NCBI RefSeq assembly: GCF_008831285.2
Contig: NC_045139.1
Coordinates: 33,515,706-33,579,705 of the forward strand
Direction of reading: 5' to 3'
Origin: Nymphaea colorata
Taxonomy: Eukaryota; Streptophyta; Magnoliopsida; Nymphaeales; Nymphaeaceae
DNA: 64,000 nucleotides
Shown here one piece after another: positions 49,662 to 61,800 of this stretch. How positions within the stretch are numbered: position 1 is the stretch's first letter; every line of letters begins with the position of its first letter. The translations under genes and the position numbers were made by a program. The notes under the pieces were generated by a model. It did no database searches. It saw only the letters and a list, made by a program, of their open reading frames with translations, and had not been told where the DNA came from.

Positions 49662-50084
49662 TCAGTAATCTCGTCTCCAAAGAGGTCTGTACCACTTTGA
49701 GTGGAAGGACGATTGGTAGGAAACCATGAGCAGAAGCAGCAGCAGCAGCAGCGCCACCCCCCACGGCGAGCTCCCGGCCCTGTGTATGGACTCCCTCTCC
49801 CACCGCGGCCCCCGGAAGGCGAGCCTCCCGTTCACCGACACGCTCCGCACCAGGAGCACCAGCAGTACGGGGAGGACGAAGAAGAGGAGGTTCAGCTGGT
49901 TCATGGCGGAGTGGACCTGGCTGCTGTAGGCAGAGTAGCTGGACAGCGAGAGGAAGAGGACGGCGATGACGAAGATGAAGACGAAGGGCAAGGGAGGAGG
50001 GGAGAGGGAGTCGACGAACTGGCTCTTCCACCCCCTCCGCCACTCTGACCCCTTCCTTTCCTTCGATAACCACCACGACGCCAT
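49662..50084 (-). CDS. Small multi-pass membrane protein, unknown function
   Basis: A single-exon, 140-aa frame starting ATG at 50084 and ending TGA at 49664-49662. The N-terminus MASWWLSKERKGSEWRRGW is basic and Trp-rich. Three hydrophobic segments follow at about residues 31-53, 65-82 and 107-123. The middle of the protein, SAYSSQVHSAMNQLNLLFF, joins the first two. The layout (short Trp/Arg N-terminus, PPLP before helix 1, QVH between helices, MNQLNLLFFVLPVLL) resembles an uncharacterised plant family of small transmembrane proteins, from memory only. A TATA box lies about 52 bp upstream. Longer overlapping frames (to 50226 and 50233 on the same strand) are GC-driven shadows with Arg/Pro-rich low-complexity translation. 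No function can be assigned. Confidence 0.8.
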   Translation of the reverse strand: MASWWLSKERKGSEWRRGWKSQFVDSLSPPPLPFVFIFVIAVLFLSLSSYSAYSSQVHSAMNQLNLLFFVLPVLLVLLVRSVSVNGRLAFRGPRWERESIHRAGSSPWGVALLLLLLLLMVSYQSSFHSKWYRPLWRRDY

Positions 50085-50135
50085 CTCCCCTGCGCTCTCC
50101 TTCCCTTGTTTCGATGGCGTCTGCTTCGTCTCTGG

Positions 50136-50143
50136 TTTTTATA
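50136..50143 (-). promoter_or_regulatory. TATA box of the small membrane protein gene
   Basis: TATAAAAA on the minus strand lies about 52 bp upstream of the ATG at 50084. It implies a leader of only about 20-25 nt and helps choose this frame over the longer overlapping ones, which begin upstream of the TATA box. Confidence 0.65.
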
Positions 50144-51177
50144 AGTGAATGTTGGCAGGAAAAGGCGATGGTGGAGATGGTGCAGGAAGGCACTTGAAAA
50201 AGGAAAGTGATGAGAGATTCCCACACAAGGCATAAATTCGAAGAACTTGTTCTTGGGCTTGCTTTAACCTCCTTTTTCCTTAGCTGAGTTCAATTGTTTA
50301 TTTTCTCTGATTCTTTTCTCAAATGAGTTGGATTGATCTCATTAATAAGGAATTAAGGATTTTATATATGATATCATTTAGGCTGGGTTGTACAATTTTT
50401 TAATTTCGTTATACAGTTCAATTCATATCTGACCTTTAGATACACAACCGGATCAGAACCAACTTCCAAAATCATGAATATTAAACATAAATATGAATAA
50501 GAATAAGAATCCATATGCTATTTCAACAAGATATTTATTTTATTTTTCTTACTTAATTTCTTGGTGAACAGAACAAACAGTAGGGTCATGACCGCAGGCT
50601 CTCTTCATTCTCCTAACGAGCTAAATATCAAACATTCATGATTCTCCTGTCACAACTCTCTGCAATTCTGCGTTAAATTGGTCTGATTCCACTGATTTCG
50701 ATTGAATTAGACCCTTGCTTTCGTATTAGGTCAAATTCAATCGACATGCATGATATATTTTCTACTAACTTCTTTTGGATGAGCCGAAGGTTAACAATCC
50801 ACTATCCAGAATTGAGGTTCAAACGTCTTTCATTCCTCCTACTTCTGGTGAGTGTTAGCGATGACTGATGGTAGCTGTGCACTCGTCAACTCAGATGTCA
50901 TGCTCCGTTGCTTAAGACTTAAAAGTGTAGCGCCTGTTGGAGTCGAACTATACATATGCTTTTACCCAACCAGCTATGTTGTGCCTTTTTATGGCCTTTT
51001 AGTTAACTTTGAATCAGTTCTTCTTGACAAATTTATAAGTTTCTACTTTTCTTTTGATTTTTTGCTCAACGATACAAATTTTAATTTGACCCAATTGACA
51101 GATGATTTTAGTTCAAATTGGATTCCGTTTTTCTTTATCATTTTTACTGAACGATTCTATTTAAAAAATAATGCAAC

Positions 51178-51300
51178 CAAGGGCGAAGCCAGGATTTTTT
51201 TCAGGAAAGGGCCAAACGGTCTACGGGTCAGGTCAAAAAGAGCGACAGAGTCGAGCCAAAGTAAAAAAAAATTGATTTTTTCCATTTTTAGGAACCTTTG
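51178..51300. mobile_element. hAT-like MITE, truncated copy
   Basis: Begins CAAGGGCGAAGCCAGGATTT and shares GGCCAAACGGT with the other copies, but no matching right end was found. Confidence 0.45.
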
Positions 51301-52257
51301 CTTTGTTTTCAAGATTTTAGTGATATGAACTTGATTTATAAGAGTACATTGGATAAACACCTAAAATTATAAACTCTGTAGTAGTTTGCTTTGATGGTAA
51401 GATTTTCTAGCTTTCAAAAGTTTATAAAATTCTAGACAGTTGATTTTTTTGTTTTCCTAACGTTCTCTTATTATTTGCTTGCCTAAATAAACTGATTTGA
51501 TTGTTTTGATGCATGAAACATATGCATCCTATCCAATGTCGTAAATATCGGTTGATACCGATACGAAAACTTAAATTATACAGCTTATCAACCGATACGC
51601 ACCAGCTCGCCTAGCTGTATCGGCCTTTTTCTTTAGGATAAGAGAGAATATGTTTATTCTTATTAATTTATGGGGTAACTTAGAATTGATATAATAAATT
51701 CACCAAGGTCCTGAGGCAGGTCGAGTCTTCAGGGATAAAAGGAAAGAGAAAAAGAAAAGAATTAATAGTAGAAATGGAAGCGTATATACAATTAGGAAGA
51801 GCTGAAGAGTATATATGAGCTCAAACAGATCGGATCTTAACTAGATCTGGGATCCGGACACCTCATGAGCTTACTCCTTTTTATTCATCAATTCCTCTTT
51901 TGACTCTTATTTCCTTGTATTCAGAGCTTTCAAGTGGGCCGCCCACGTTAATTACCATATAAGAGTGTGAGCGGGTCAGATCTTCACTGTATCTGGATAC
52001 ATCTAGATCTGGATCCAACCTGATCAAGGTTATGGTACTGGCTCTGGATCCAACCTCATCAATACTGGGACCCATAAAATCTACATATAATTAAACAATA
52101 TTAGGCATGCAAGATCTGAGTCTGCATATAATTAAACAATGTTAAGCATGCCAATGCACTGGCTGAGGAGTTTGATTTACTAACGTTGGGTACTCTAATG
52201 ATATCGCATGACTTGCAATTTTAATTGTAGTTGGTGCTTCTTTCAGGTGAGCAGGAG

Positions 52258-52455
52258 TAGGGGCGAAGCTAGAAATTTTTCATAAGAGAGACCAAATTAA
52301 AGTTTCTAAATTTTGACTAGAACCGAAATATCATTTTTAAAATTTTTTATATAGAACAAGTGAAATTTTTTAAAATTTGCATATAAATTTAAAAAGTAAA
52401 ATTGAGGTGGGGATAAGGCCCATACGGGCCGGGCCTTACCTTGGCTCCACTCCTG
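52258..52455. mobile_element. hAT-like MITE, copy 3
   Basis: Begins TAGGGGCGAAGCTAG and ends with the inverse of CAGGAGTGGAGCCAAGG. Total 198 bp. The flanking 8-mers match only 5 of 8, so the insertion is probably old. Confidence 0.55.
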
Positions 52456-52668
52456 AAAAAGAGGTTAGCAACCCACTGCCAAGAAAAGAGACTTGAAAGC
52501 CTTCTGATTCCCTCTATCCCTAGGGCCTTGGGCTGCTTACAATACAAGATTCGGTCGGTGCATGGTATTAATCGTCAACTATAATATTGCAATTTCATAG
52601 TTTATAATCAAGAGAGTAGCATCCATAGAAATTGAACTGATGGCAGTTGTCGACACAACCACTGTGGG

Positions 52669-52870
52669 CAGGGGCGGAGGGAAGGGGGGCCGCCTAGGCC
52701 ATGGCCCCACCTCAGCCAATGAAATTTCTTTTTTTTTTTTATATATTGAAAAAAATAATATTTTTTAATTATGTAAGGTATTTTTTGTATTATAATTCGG
52801 TTTGGCCCTACCCGGATCCAGAAGTCGAACTGCCGGCCCGCCCCTGAAGAAAATCCTGGCTCCACCCCTG
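52669..52870. mobile_element. hAT-like MITE, copy 4, opposite orientation
   Basis: A 202-bp element with ends CAGGGGCGGAGG and, in reverse complement, CAGGGGTGGAGCCAGGATTT. It is flanked by ACTGTGGG (52661-52668) and CCTGTGGG (52871-52878), 7 of 8 identical, as expected for a hAT 8-bp target duplication. It lies inverted relative to copies 1-3 as judged by the longer conserved end. Confidence 0.7.
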
Positions 52871-54767
52871 CCTGTGGGAATGGCGGATCTTTAACATCAT
52901 GAGAAGTTATATGCAGGGTTATATATAACGTCGTGTGTTGTATGACAGTTACGTAACATAACTTTTTATAGAACTGAGATGTTAGACCCCCAAAACTAGT
53001 TTCAGGAGTGTCAATATACTGTATTTGATGTCATTTATATTATGATAGAAGGTAAAATACTAGATAGATCTTATGTTATAACTTCAAACTACAAAAAAAA
53101 AAAGTGCCAAAAAGAAAAAAATAAATAAAGGGAACTTAGAGGTGCATAGATTCTGCAATCGTGGAGATTAGGTTTGTCATAAAAGGCATTTATATTAAAA
53201 ACGAAACTAGTTAAAATTGATTTCACATAAATAATAGGGGGCATTTGGATGACACCTCAAAACCAAGTTTTGGAAGTAAAACCTGATTTTGCTTCTTTGA
53301 CTAAATTTTTTAGAGTGTTTAACTGCTATTAAAACTGAATTTATGGAAACCTCAGTGTTGCAAAACAAGTGAAAAACCTAAACCATTCAAGACATCGCTT
53401 TGCAGCACATAAGATTAATGTCTCTAACACTCGGAATAGACACTGGCTGCCTACTAACTCTCACTCTAACCATTGCGCCAATTTCTTTGAGGACATGAGC
53501 TACCTTTTTCTGCAACGTAAAGTTTAAAAAGTTACATATCGTTGAACTTTTTTTGTTCTTATAAAATCCTAAATGCAGATTCAAATCAATTTATGCTTGG
53601 ACTTCTTGCCCTCGTGATCCATAGGTACAACTTCTTGCACAAGGGGTTGTCGCCCATAAAAATTGAACCAATGACTTATCTTCTACTAGTTGCGGCCCCC
53701 AACCAACCTTACCAAATCCCTGGGGTTATCACATTTTTATAATTAAAAATGTTGAGAAAACCTTACAATTTTAAGATATAAATACTATTTTAATACGATC
53801 AGGTTGCACCTTCTAAATTTGTCCAATTGAAAGTGGAGTTAGTGCAGGTGAGAAAGTGGGACGATGGTTACTAAGTAAATGTACCTTACAACGACAGCCC
53901 ACCTTTTTCTTATTCTTAGAAAGGGTCATTAAAACCACTCATTTTTCATTTTTCATAGAACAAGCTCACTTTTTCATTTGTTTTCTGATTTTCTTTCTTA
54001 GTTTTATATCCAGGTCTGGTTTCATTAACCTAATAAGTACTTGAGGATTAGGTAAAGAGTCAATTTTTATTTTTTTTGGGGTCCCCAAATGAGTTAGGGC
54101 ATAGGTTTAGGTATAGGTGTGCATTTGAAATATTTCCCGTTCTTTTAAAAAGTTTATTTAAGCCCATATATTTCTCAAAGAAAAGTCTTGACTTTATTAA
54201 TTTTATGGGATAAGATTAGGTTTTGCTAAAAACATCTCATGTTTTCTAGTCTCCTTGGTTAGGTTTGTCATAGGGTTTTGCATTGCTATATAACTTATAA
54301 AAACAGAGAATTTTCAAATACCCACCCAACTTTGTACTCTTTAACTTATTTGCACCCTAAAAGGCTTTCAAATACCCGGATTTCAAATCTTAGGATACGA
54401 GATCTAAAGCTATCAAACGCACCCTGAAGTCATGTTGCGTAGCCTGCTTGGGCCATGCAAGCTTCCCGATTTAAATAAGGTGGGAGGAGGGAAAGGTCCG
54501 ACCTTAAATCTATGGACTATGGATATAAGATCATCGATTCTCATATTATTACAGATGATCTCATATAAATAAGCACAAACTAATATAATAATAATAACAA
54601 TAATTTGGAGGCTAAGCCCCTGGCTGGAGAGAGAGAGAGTGTGTGTGATAGATTTATTTCCAATTTTCGTAAGTACATCCAAATAAAAGGAAAAGAAAAT
54701 CCATGTCTGAATCCAAACAAGCCCTAAAAGGTCTGAATCCAACTCTTAAATCCAAAAATTAAGTATA

Positions 54768-55040
54768 TCATGTTTTTTTCGAAAAAAATGAAAAAAAACG
54801 TGATAAATTAAATGGTTGTTTAAAACTTTAAAAAACATGTTTTTTGAAAAAAAAATGTTAAAAAATTTTCACATTTTTTTAATGCCAAATAATTTTTTTT
54901 CGTTTTTTATTTTTTTATTTGTTGCAAATCTTAGTGTTTTTATTAATAGTTTCTCACTTATTTTATTTCTATCTATTTTAGTCCTTTTAAATTTTTAAAA
55001 ATTTCTCATATTTTTCTGTTTTTTTCCTTAAAAGCCAAGG
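54768..55040 (+). repeat. AT-rich dispersed repeat, copy 2
   Basis: Carries TTTTAATGCCAAATAA, TTTTATTTGTTGCAAATC, AATAGTTTCTCACTTATTTT and TTTTTAAAAATTTC in the same order as the copies at 13426 and 61885. Confidence 0.65.
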
Positions 55041-55795
55041 AAACATAAAAACTTGTTGAACATTGGTAGCCTCTAAGTAGGGGAAATTAACACCAGAAAT
55101 TTCTTTGCTATTCACAAGTTGACCATATAATTTCATTTCATGGCAACCACGTCATAAAAGTCTAACATTGATGGATTTCTCTCTCTCTCTCTCTTAACTA
55201 GAGTTTAGTTTCCTCTGTCGTCTGCCCTGATTTTCTAGTATGTCAACCTTTCTCCTTCTCCAGCCAGGCCGATCCGTCAAGCTCTCTCAAACCTTCTATC
55301 AAATCCACAAGAACCAGTCTTAAATGGGCCCATTGGGCTAAAAAAACCTCTATTAACTGAGCGCTAGGCTGTCGGCAAGAAGTGGTCATGTTGTATAGTT
55401 TTGTCTGGTTAGCTCAGTTTGAGTTAGCTCGATGTCTAGCGATAGCCTCAAGCATGAGTGGGGCACCCAAAATAAAAATTATATGTAAATTTTAAAAAAT
55501 TTTACTTGTTTTATATACAAATTTTGAAAAACAATATTTGAGTTATATTCGAAATTTATTTAAAAACTCTAATTCGGTCTTTGGCTCTGCGCCTTCCTCA
55601 AGGTTTTAAGCCATAAGAGGAAAAAAAATTCAGGAAAAAATATTTTGGCTTCAAAGTTTGTAGTTTGTAGGTTGTTGGATTTTCATGTTTTTTTTATTTT
55701 TTTCATAGTAGCAATCCATATACTTCCAAATAAAACCCAAACGCAGAGGGATATATTCGTAATTAACGAGCAGAGTCAACTTTTGGCGCCAGTGC

Positions 55796-55803
55796 TATAT
55801 AAA
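55796..55803 (+). promoter_or_regulatory. TATA box of the 3beta-HSD/D-reticulon gene
   Basis: TATATAAA lies 50 bp before the ATG at 55846. It sets a short leader and excludes the longer in-frame extension that begins upstream of it. Confidence 0.7.
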
Positions 55804-55845
55804 CCGAACCATCAACCATCCCGGCCGGACGGCGAGACGGGAATA

Positions 55846-58800
55846 ATGGCAGAGACCGGAAGCTGCCAAGAGATGGCGGCGTCCGACGAGGGATCGGCTG
55901 GGAGCCGAGCGGAGTTACGGACGTGCGTTGTTTTGGGCGGTCGCAGCTTCGTAGGGAGGCCCCTCGTTGCCATGCTCCTGCGATCCCGCGAATGGAAAGT
56001 CAGGATAGCAGATGCCGGCTCGTCCTTGGTCCTCGATCCCGACGAGGAGGACTCCGACCTCTCCCGCGCGCTCCTCTCCGGCAGTGCTTCGTATATCGCG
56101 GTCGACATTGGCGACAAATCGCAGCTCATCAGAGGTGATAGTTTCAATATTCGATCCTTTTTTTTTTCCTTCATTTTCTTTTACCTTCCCAATTGTGGAA
56201 GCACGGCTGATCTTGAGGATAGGTCTGATGAGCGCAGTCAAATAAGGGCGAAAATGATGACCTATCTCGTTTGCTTGGAAATGGTGACGAACCTAAGTTT
56301 CAGGGAATGAATTTTTCGTTTCACTGTTTCCTGGAATGACTGTTTTAACAGTGCTTTCTGGAAGTCTAGAGGATCGTGAGATTGATCTTGGTAAATTCCG
56401 TGAGATTTTATCGAGACTTGAGCATGGTTATCTGGCCAAGTTGCTAAAATCTTTTGAGTAGCTATTTTGTCTTCCTGAGTTATGTCGAATTCTTGAGTTA
56501 CATGAAATTTCTGGGGTGGGATTCCTTTGGTTCTCTATGAGTAAATGGTTTTGGAGTTGCCACAGCAACTTGGTCTTTCCATCTACCGCGTGGTGACTTT
56601 ATCTTCTAGTTATTTGTCTTTAAGATGTTTGTTGTAATTATGAATTTGAAAGTGCTGAGAAATCTACGGACTGAAGGTAGATAGCGTCTTTAAGGATATG
56701 ATTTTGCTAGGCTAGTCTTGATTGAGGTTTCTGGGTATAAGAGCAACTCAACATTGAACCTATCTACTGGAAATCTGTGTTTATCCTGAAATGTAAAAAT
56801 TTTCTCTGTGATCTTTTCGTAGTAGACAAATCCCAAGAGAAAAGCAATAGCATAAGGATAATTTCTGTTCGGAATTGTCACTTTATTATTATGCATATTT
56901 TCTTATAATGGAAGTCCTTATATTCGAAAAACTCTTGTATGTGCTGTCACGTCTCCTAGATTTTCCCAAGAAAGAAGGTAATGTGAAATTTTCTCATGCT
57001 AAATGAGATTTCTGAGAAAAAAAGTTAAGTGCAAAAGTTTTGGAGCTTTAACATCTTCACACGTAACATACTTTTTTTATTTCAGACATGCAAATATGAC
57101 AATTGTTTTAATGAGTGTTCTTCTTAATGAAGTTACTAATAGTAATCCGAAACTGTCTCCAAAAAAATGCACGTGGAGCTTGGATTGTTGGACTTGTACA
57201 TGGCATCACATAATTCCTGATAAGCCTGCTTGCATATCTCCCAATTCCAATGACTTCAATCAAATAACAAGGCCGACATATGTAGTCATGAAACGCAGAG
57301 ACAGGAAGGAATGCTTGACATGGTCGAACGTAGTCCTTCCTATGTTAAAATTTCTGTTGTTCGCTTGCATAAACTTGTAGTCCTTAAAAAATAAAAGTTG
57401 CATAATGAAGTGAACTATCTCTATTCAACGCATGTGTAGTGTGGTTACTCCCTTTTGAACCATCTGTAGGGCCCGCTGCTTATTCCTTCTAAAAAAGGAA
57501 GCAGGCGTGACTCTCTTTCTCCATACAATACACAACATAAGTAACTGGTGGATGGATGTGATCTTAAAAAAACCTGAAGTTAAGCTTCAAAATAATGTTT
57601 TCTTGGTGTAAAGTTCAATTTTTAGGAGTACAAGCTCAAATGTCAGAACTTTTTCCTCTTTTAATATACGATCTGTCCAAGAAAAAAATAAGATCTTTCA
57701 GCTGGTGAACTAGTGAATTTGCCTGTAATTTCATATCCTTTTTATGTTTTGAATTTTGAGGCACAAAGATGAAAAGCACATCCTTTCTCCTTGCAATTTC
57801 AGTTTGGTAAATTCATGCATTTTCTTGCATCGACTTGGTTGCTTGCTATTTCAGAATCAGCTCTATGTTCACTGTACTTCATCCATAAGACATTTGGTGG
57901 AGCGTCTGAACAGTAACACCTAATTTATGCTGATGAAATTTCTGCAGCATTTGAAGGATCCATTGTTGTATTTCACATGGATGCATTATCCTTTACAAAT
58001 GATTTCCTTTCCCAGTACAAAACCATTGTTCAAGGTATGCTCAATAGGAAGCACCACATAGTGAGATTCTTGGTTCATACTTTCACTTGACATTAGCTAA
58101 TGTGGGTCATTGATATCAGGTACAAAGAATGTAATTGGTGCCTGTAGACATTGCAGAGTCAAAAGGCTTATGTACAACGGTTCAGCAGATGTGGTTTTTG
58201 ATGGCAAAAATGATGTGCATAATGTGGATGAGCGTTTGCCATATCCTTCCAGAGTATATGTCCCATCTGAAGAGTGTCTTATTAATTTCTGTTCCTATAT
58301 TTTGGTGTTTTTTGTGGATTTACAATTATGTCTCAAGGTATTGAAAGCATTTGGTATTTACAGTTTGAAGAAGTGCATAATGACTTAAAGGCTCAGGCAG
58401 AGACACTAGTCCTGTCGGCAAATTCTGTTGATGGCCTGGTTACATGTGCATTGCGTCCTGCCAATGTCTTCGGCCTTGGAGATCCATACCTTCTTCCACT
58501 TATCACCAGTCAGGCAAAAGCTGGTCGTTCTAAGGTATCTTTGTGTTTCCAAAGTTGCTAGTTTCACTTCCATCTATATGTTGCTTTTGTTTGCAAATGT
58601 GCTTGTTCTATAATCAGATGTTATTCTGATGTTTTACCAGCAATTTTATTTGGATTTTAAATAGATTTGATTATTTGATGGATTCTCATTTCTTTTTGTA
58701 CTGATGATCTATGACATGTTAAGGACATCTGCATTAATTTTATTTCTTACACCTGTGCTGGAAAATCTTTCACTTGTTTTTTTCCTTAGGTCCATTAGTG

Positions 58801-61800
58801 AATACATGTTATTGGATGGATTTTTGTTTCTTTTGATAATGATGGTTTATGACATGTTAAAGACATCTGCATTTTCTTTCTGTTTGTGCAGAAAATTTGT
58901 TCATTTATTTCTTTCTTGGTCAATTAGTGAATGCATGTTATTTGGATGGTTTTTTGTTGTTTCTGATAATGATTGTTTATGACACATTTAATACATTTGT
59001 GTTAAATCGCTTCTCTTATGCTTGTGCAGAAAATTCGTTTAACTTGTTTCTTTCATCAATTAGTGCTTGCATGTGGATATGCATGCATGAATGTGCATTG
59101 GAGGGGTGGTGTGTGCAGTTGTCCAAACATTATTCTTCTTTGTTTTGAAATATCTTTCATGGTTTCAATTTGTGAGATATCTTTCATAGTTTGAAACTTT
59201 GAATATCTTATACTTTCAGTTTAACCATATTTCAATTTCAGACTTGTCGATAGATGTCAACGTGAATTGGTTACTAGAAAGTAACTTTTAAGTTCTTTTC
59301 AGTACATCATAGGGAATGGTGAAAATATGTGGGATTTCACGTACGTTGATAATGTTGCACATGCCCATATCTGTGCTGAACAAGCTTTGAGATCAAATAC
59401 AGGTGATGTGGCTGGAAAGGTACTATGCGATTCTTGAGGTTCTTATAATGGTATTGTTAGCTATCATTTGTTAACTAAATGGCTATAATTGTTTTGGGAA
59501 ATTTGCAGGCTTTTTTCATAACCAATGGTGCGCCAATGAAACTTTGGCAATTCATTTCACTTGTGTTAGATGGCTTAGGCTATGAAAGGTACATGCCCAG
59601 GATGCGTTCATGTTAGACCATTTGTTTTTCGGCATGTGCTACTACTGAAATTGTGAATAGTAGCAAGTGTGGATAATGGCATATGCTTTCTTTGGTTGAG
59701 CATATGCTTCAAAGTGGTGCCCATGGAAGAAGCACTTGAATGAAAATTCTGAAGCACATAGATAACAAATGGGTGGGTCACCTTATGAACTATGATGTGC
59801 ACCTCAGGAACCACCTCCAAATAAGGGGTCGAAGGCCTCATTCGACTCGAGTTTTGTGTAAAAAAAATGAAAATAAGAAACTAATGGGGATGAGACACAA
59901 TGGCTTCTTCTCTCTCTATTTCTTTTATTTCTATTTCCCGAAGCCCAACTGCCATCGACACAAAACTCATTGTTGACCCCATCTCTGTCAGTGTACTCCT
60001 GCAATTTTGTCTAGCAGGTCTCTCCTTCTTTGTTTCCCTCTGTTCCTCTCTGTCTTTCTTTCTCTCTTTCTCCACTAGAAATGAGCCTATCCTTAAAAAT
60101 GGGAGAACAAGATGAATAATTAATTTTAAAAATTGATCATTTAGGAAGTAAATTAAAAATTGTCTAGGGAAAATGAAAAAATGTAATGAACCTGCACAAC
60201 ACGAATAGATAAAAGCATAACCAATAAATATGTGATTCTTCTTTTTTTCCCTTCCTGATTAGGCATGTTTTAATTAGTGTCACAGCTACCGCGATATTTT
60301 AAAAAATAGCACAATATTAATGTCAAAATTAATAAAAACGAAAAAAGGAGAAAAATCACGATATTTTGAAAAAATTGCGAAAAAAATATTTATCGAGACA
60401 TTATCGTGATTTTGTTGCAATTTTTTTATTTTTCTATTTTTAAGCATTGATATTATCATGGATTCAAACATAAACTCAAAATAAATTGTTTTCATCATTT
60501 TTATTATAATTAAAACATTCCTATTATCACTGTTATATAGTTTTATTTATGTTTTTCTATTAGTTTCTCATTTATTTCATTTATACCTAATTTTTTTATT
60601 TTTTAAAAATTTCCAAGTTTTTGTCGAGATTTCCCTTAAAAAAACAACTTTGCTGATTAAAACCTGAGAAAAATGTTTTAATGCACACAATATTTGTTGA
60701 TGTAAGTTTCCCTGAATGACTTATTTTGAACAAGTTGCCTCGTTGAACAACTAGGGCACGATTTAAAGTATATTAGGATAGGTTAGAGCAAGCTTTTAAG
60801 GGGAAAAATTTATGCTGCTAATTTAGCAGATTTAAACTGGAGATGGTCTTTTAGATGCTCCAACCACCTATTCAAGCATGAGCCTGTGTGTTCATTAGTT
60901 TCTTCTGTATTCCTTTGAAACCTGGAATAGTTGAAGGGTCTATATTTTAGTATATTTGTTTGTTTGCTTAACCTTTTTTTCCTCATTTCTAAGTGAATTA
61001 ATTTGCATTTGCTTTTCTATCTGCCCATTTCTATCATCCTCTTGCTTTTAGATATTTTTTCTTTTTGTGTTTCTTCTAATTTTTGTTGGCAACCAATCTG
61101 GAAGCTCTTGAATTAATTAATCTACAAACTTTTTGTGCTTGCAGCTTACTTGATTATGAGTACATAGAAGTTAACACTTGAATGAATACATGAAACAATA
61201 ATAGGTGGTCATTTTTTGTTTGCTTAAATTTAAGAAGAAATGAGGGGTAAGAAAATTGTGGTTGGCTTTGTTTGAGGTTTCTTTGGCATTTGCTTATGTT
61301 GTTAAATTCATTCAATTTTTGGGGTTATAAAAAATCACTTAAATAAAGAATGTAAGTGCAAGACAAAAAATATGGGCATGGGAAATTCTGCACGAAACAT
61401 CGTGCTGGGATTATTATAGCTTAATTTCAGTAATTTATAGTGGATTTATTAAATATTCCTGATTTTGAGCTAGTAATCTTAGCTGACATGGGGCTGTTCA
61501 CAACCCTAAAAAAGACTAAACAAGGATTAGTCACTCTGATTCAGTCCAAGTTGATTGACTATAAATAAATAAATACATATGTTTCTATGAAATAAATACA
61601 AAAACCTATACATGTATATGAATCACGTACAGATTTGTATTGTTGGCACAAATACATTTCTCGGATTGTGTTGGCAAGGTTTTACTTGGATAGTAAACGG
61701 GAACTTAGTTTTTCTTGGAAAAACTTTTGGAATTAAAAAATTAATGAATAATAAAACATTTTTCAAATTTGAGATTTTACTAATTTTCTTACAAAAAAAA

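Larger units (their letters stand above)
50085..55845. other. Intergenic region with a cluster of hAT-like MITEs
   Basis: No gene is recognised. It contains hAT-like MITE copies at about 51178-51300, 52258-52455 and 52669-52870, an AT-rich dispersed repeat copy (54768-55040), and candidate ends of further MITEs (GGTGTGCATTTGAAA at 54116; inverse of AGGGTGCGTTTGATAGC near 54408-54425) that I could not pair with confidence. The last stretch before 55846 holds the promoter of the next gene. Confidence 0.5.

Noticed and set aside
49528-50226. 232-aa minus-strand frame over the small membrane protein gene
   Set aside because: Its translation is Arg/Pro/Ala low complexity, it starts upstream of the TATA box, and the 140-aa frame has clean membrane helices and a proper leader.
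55645-55845. 67-residue upstream extension of the 3beta-HSD/D protein
   Set aside because: It lies across and upstream of the TATATAAA box and does not resemble the family; the ATG at 55846 is preferred.
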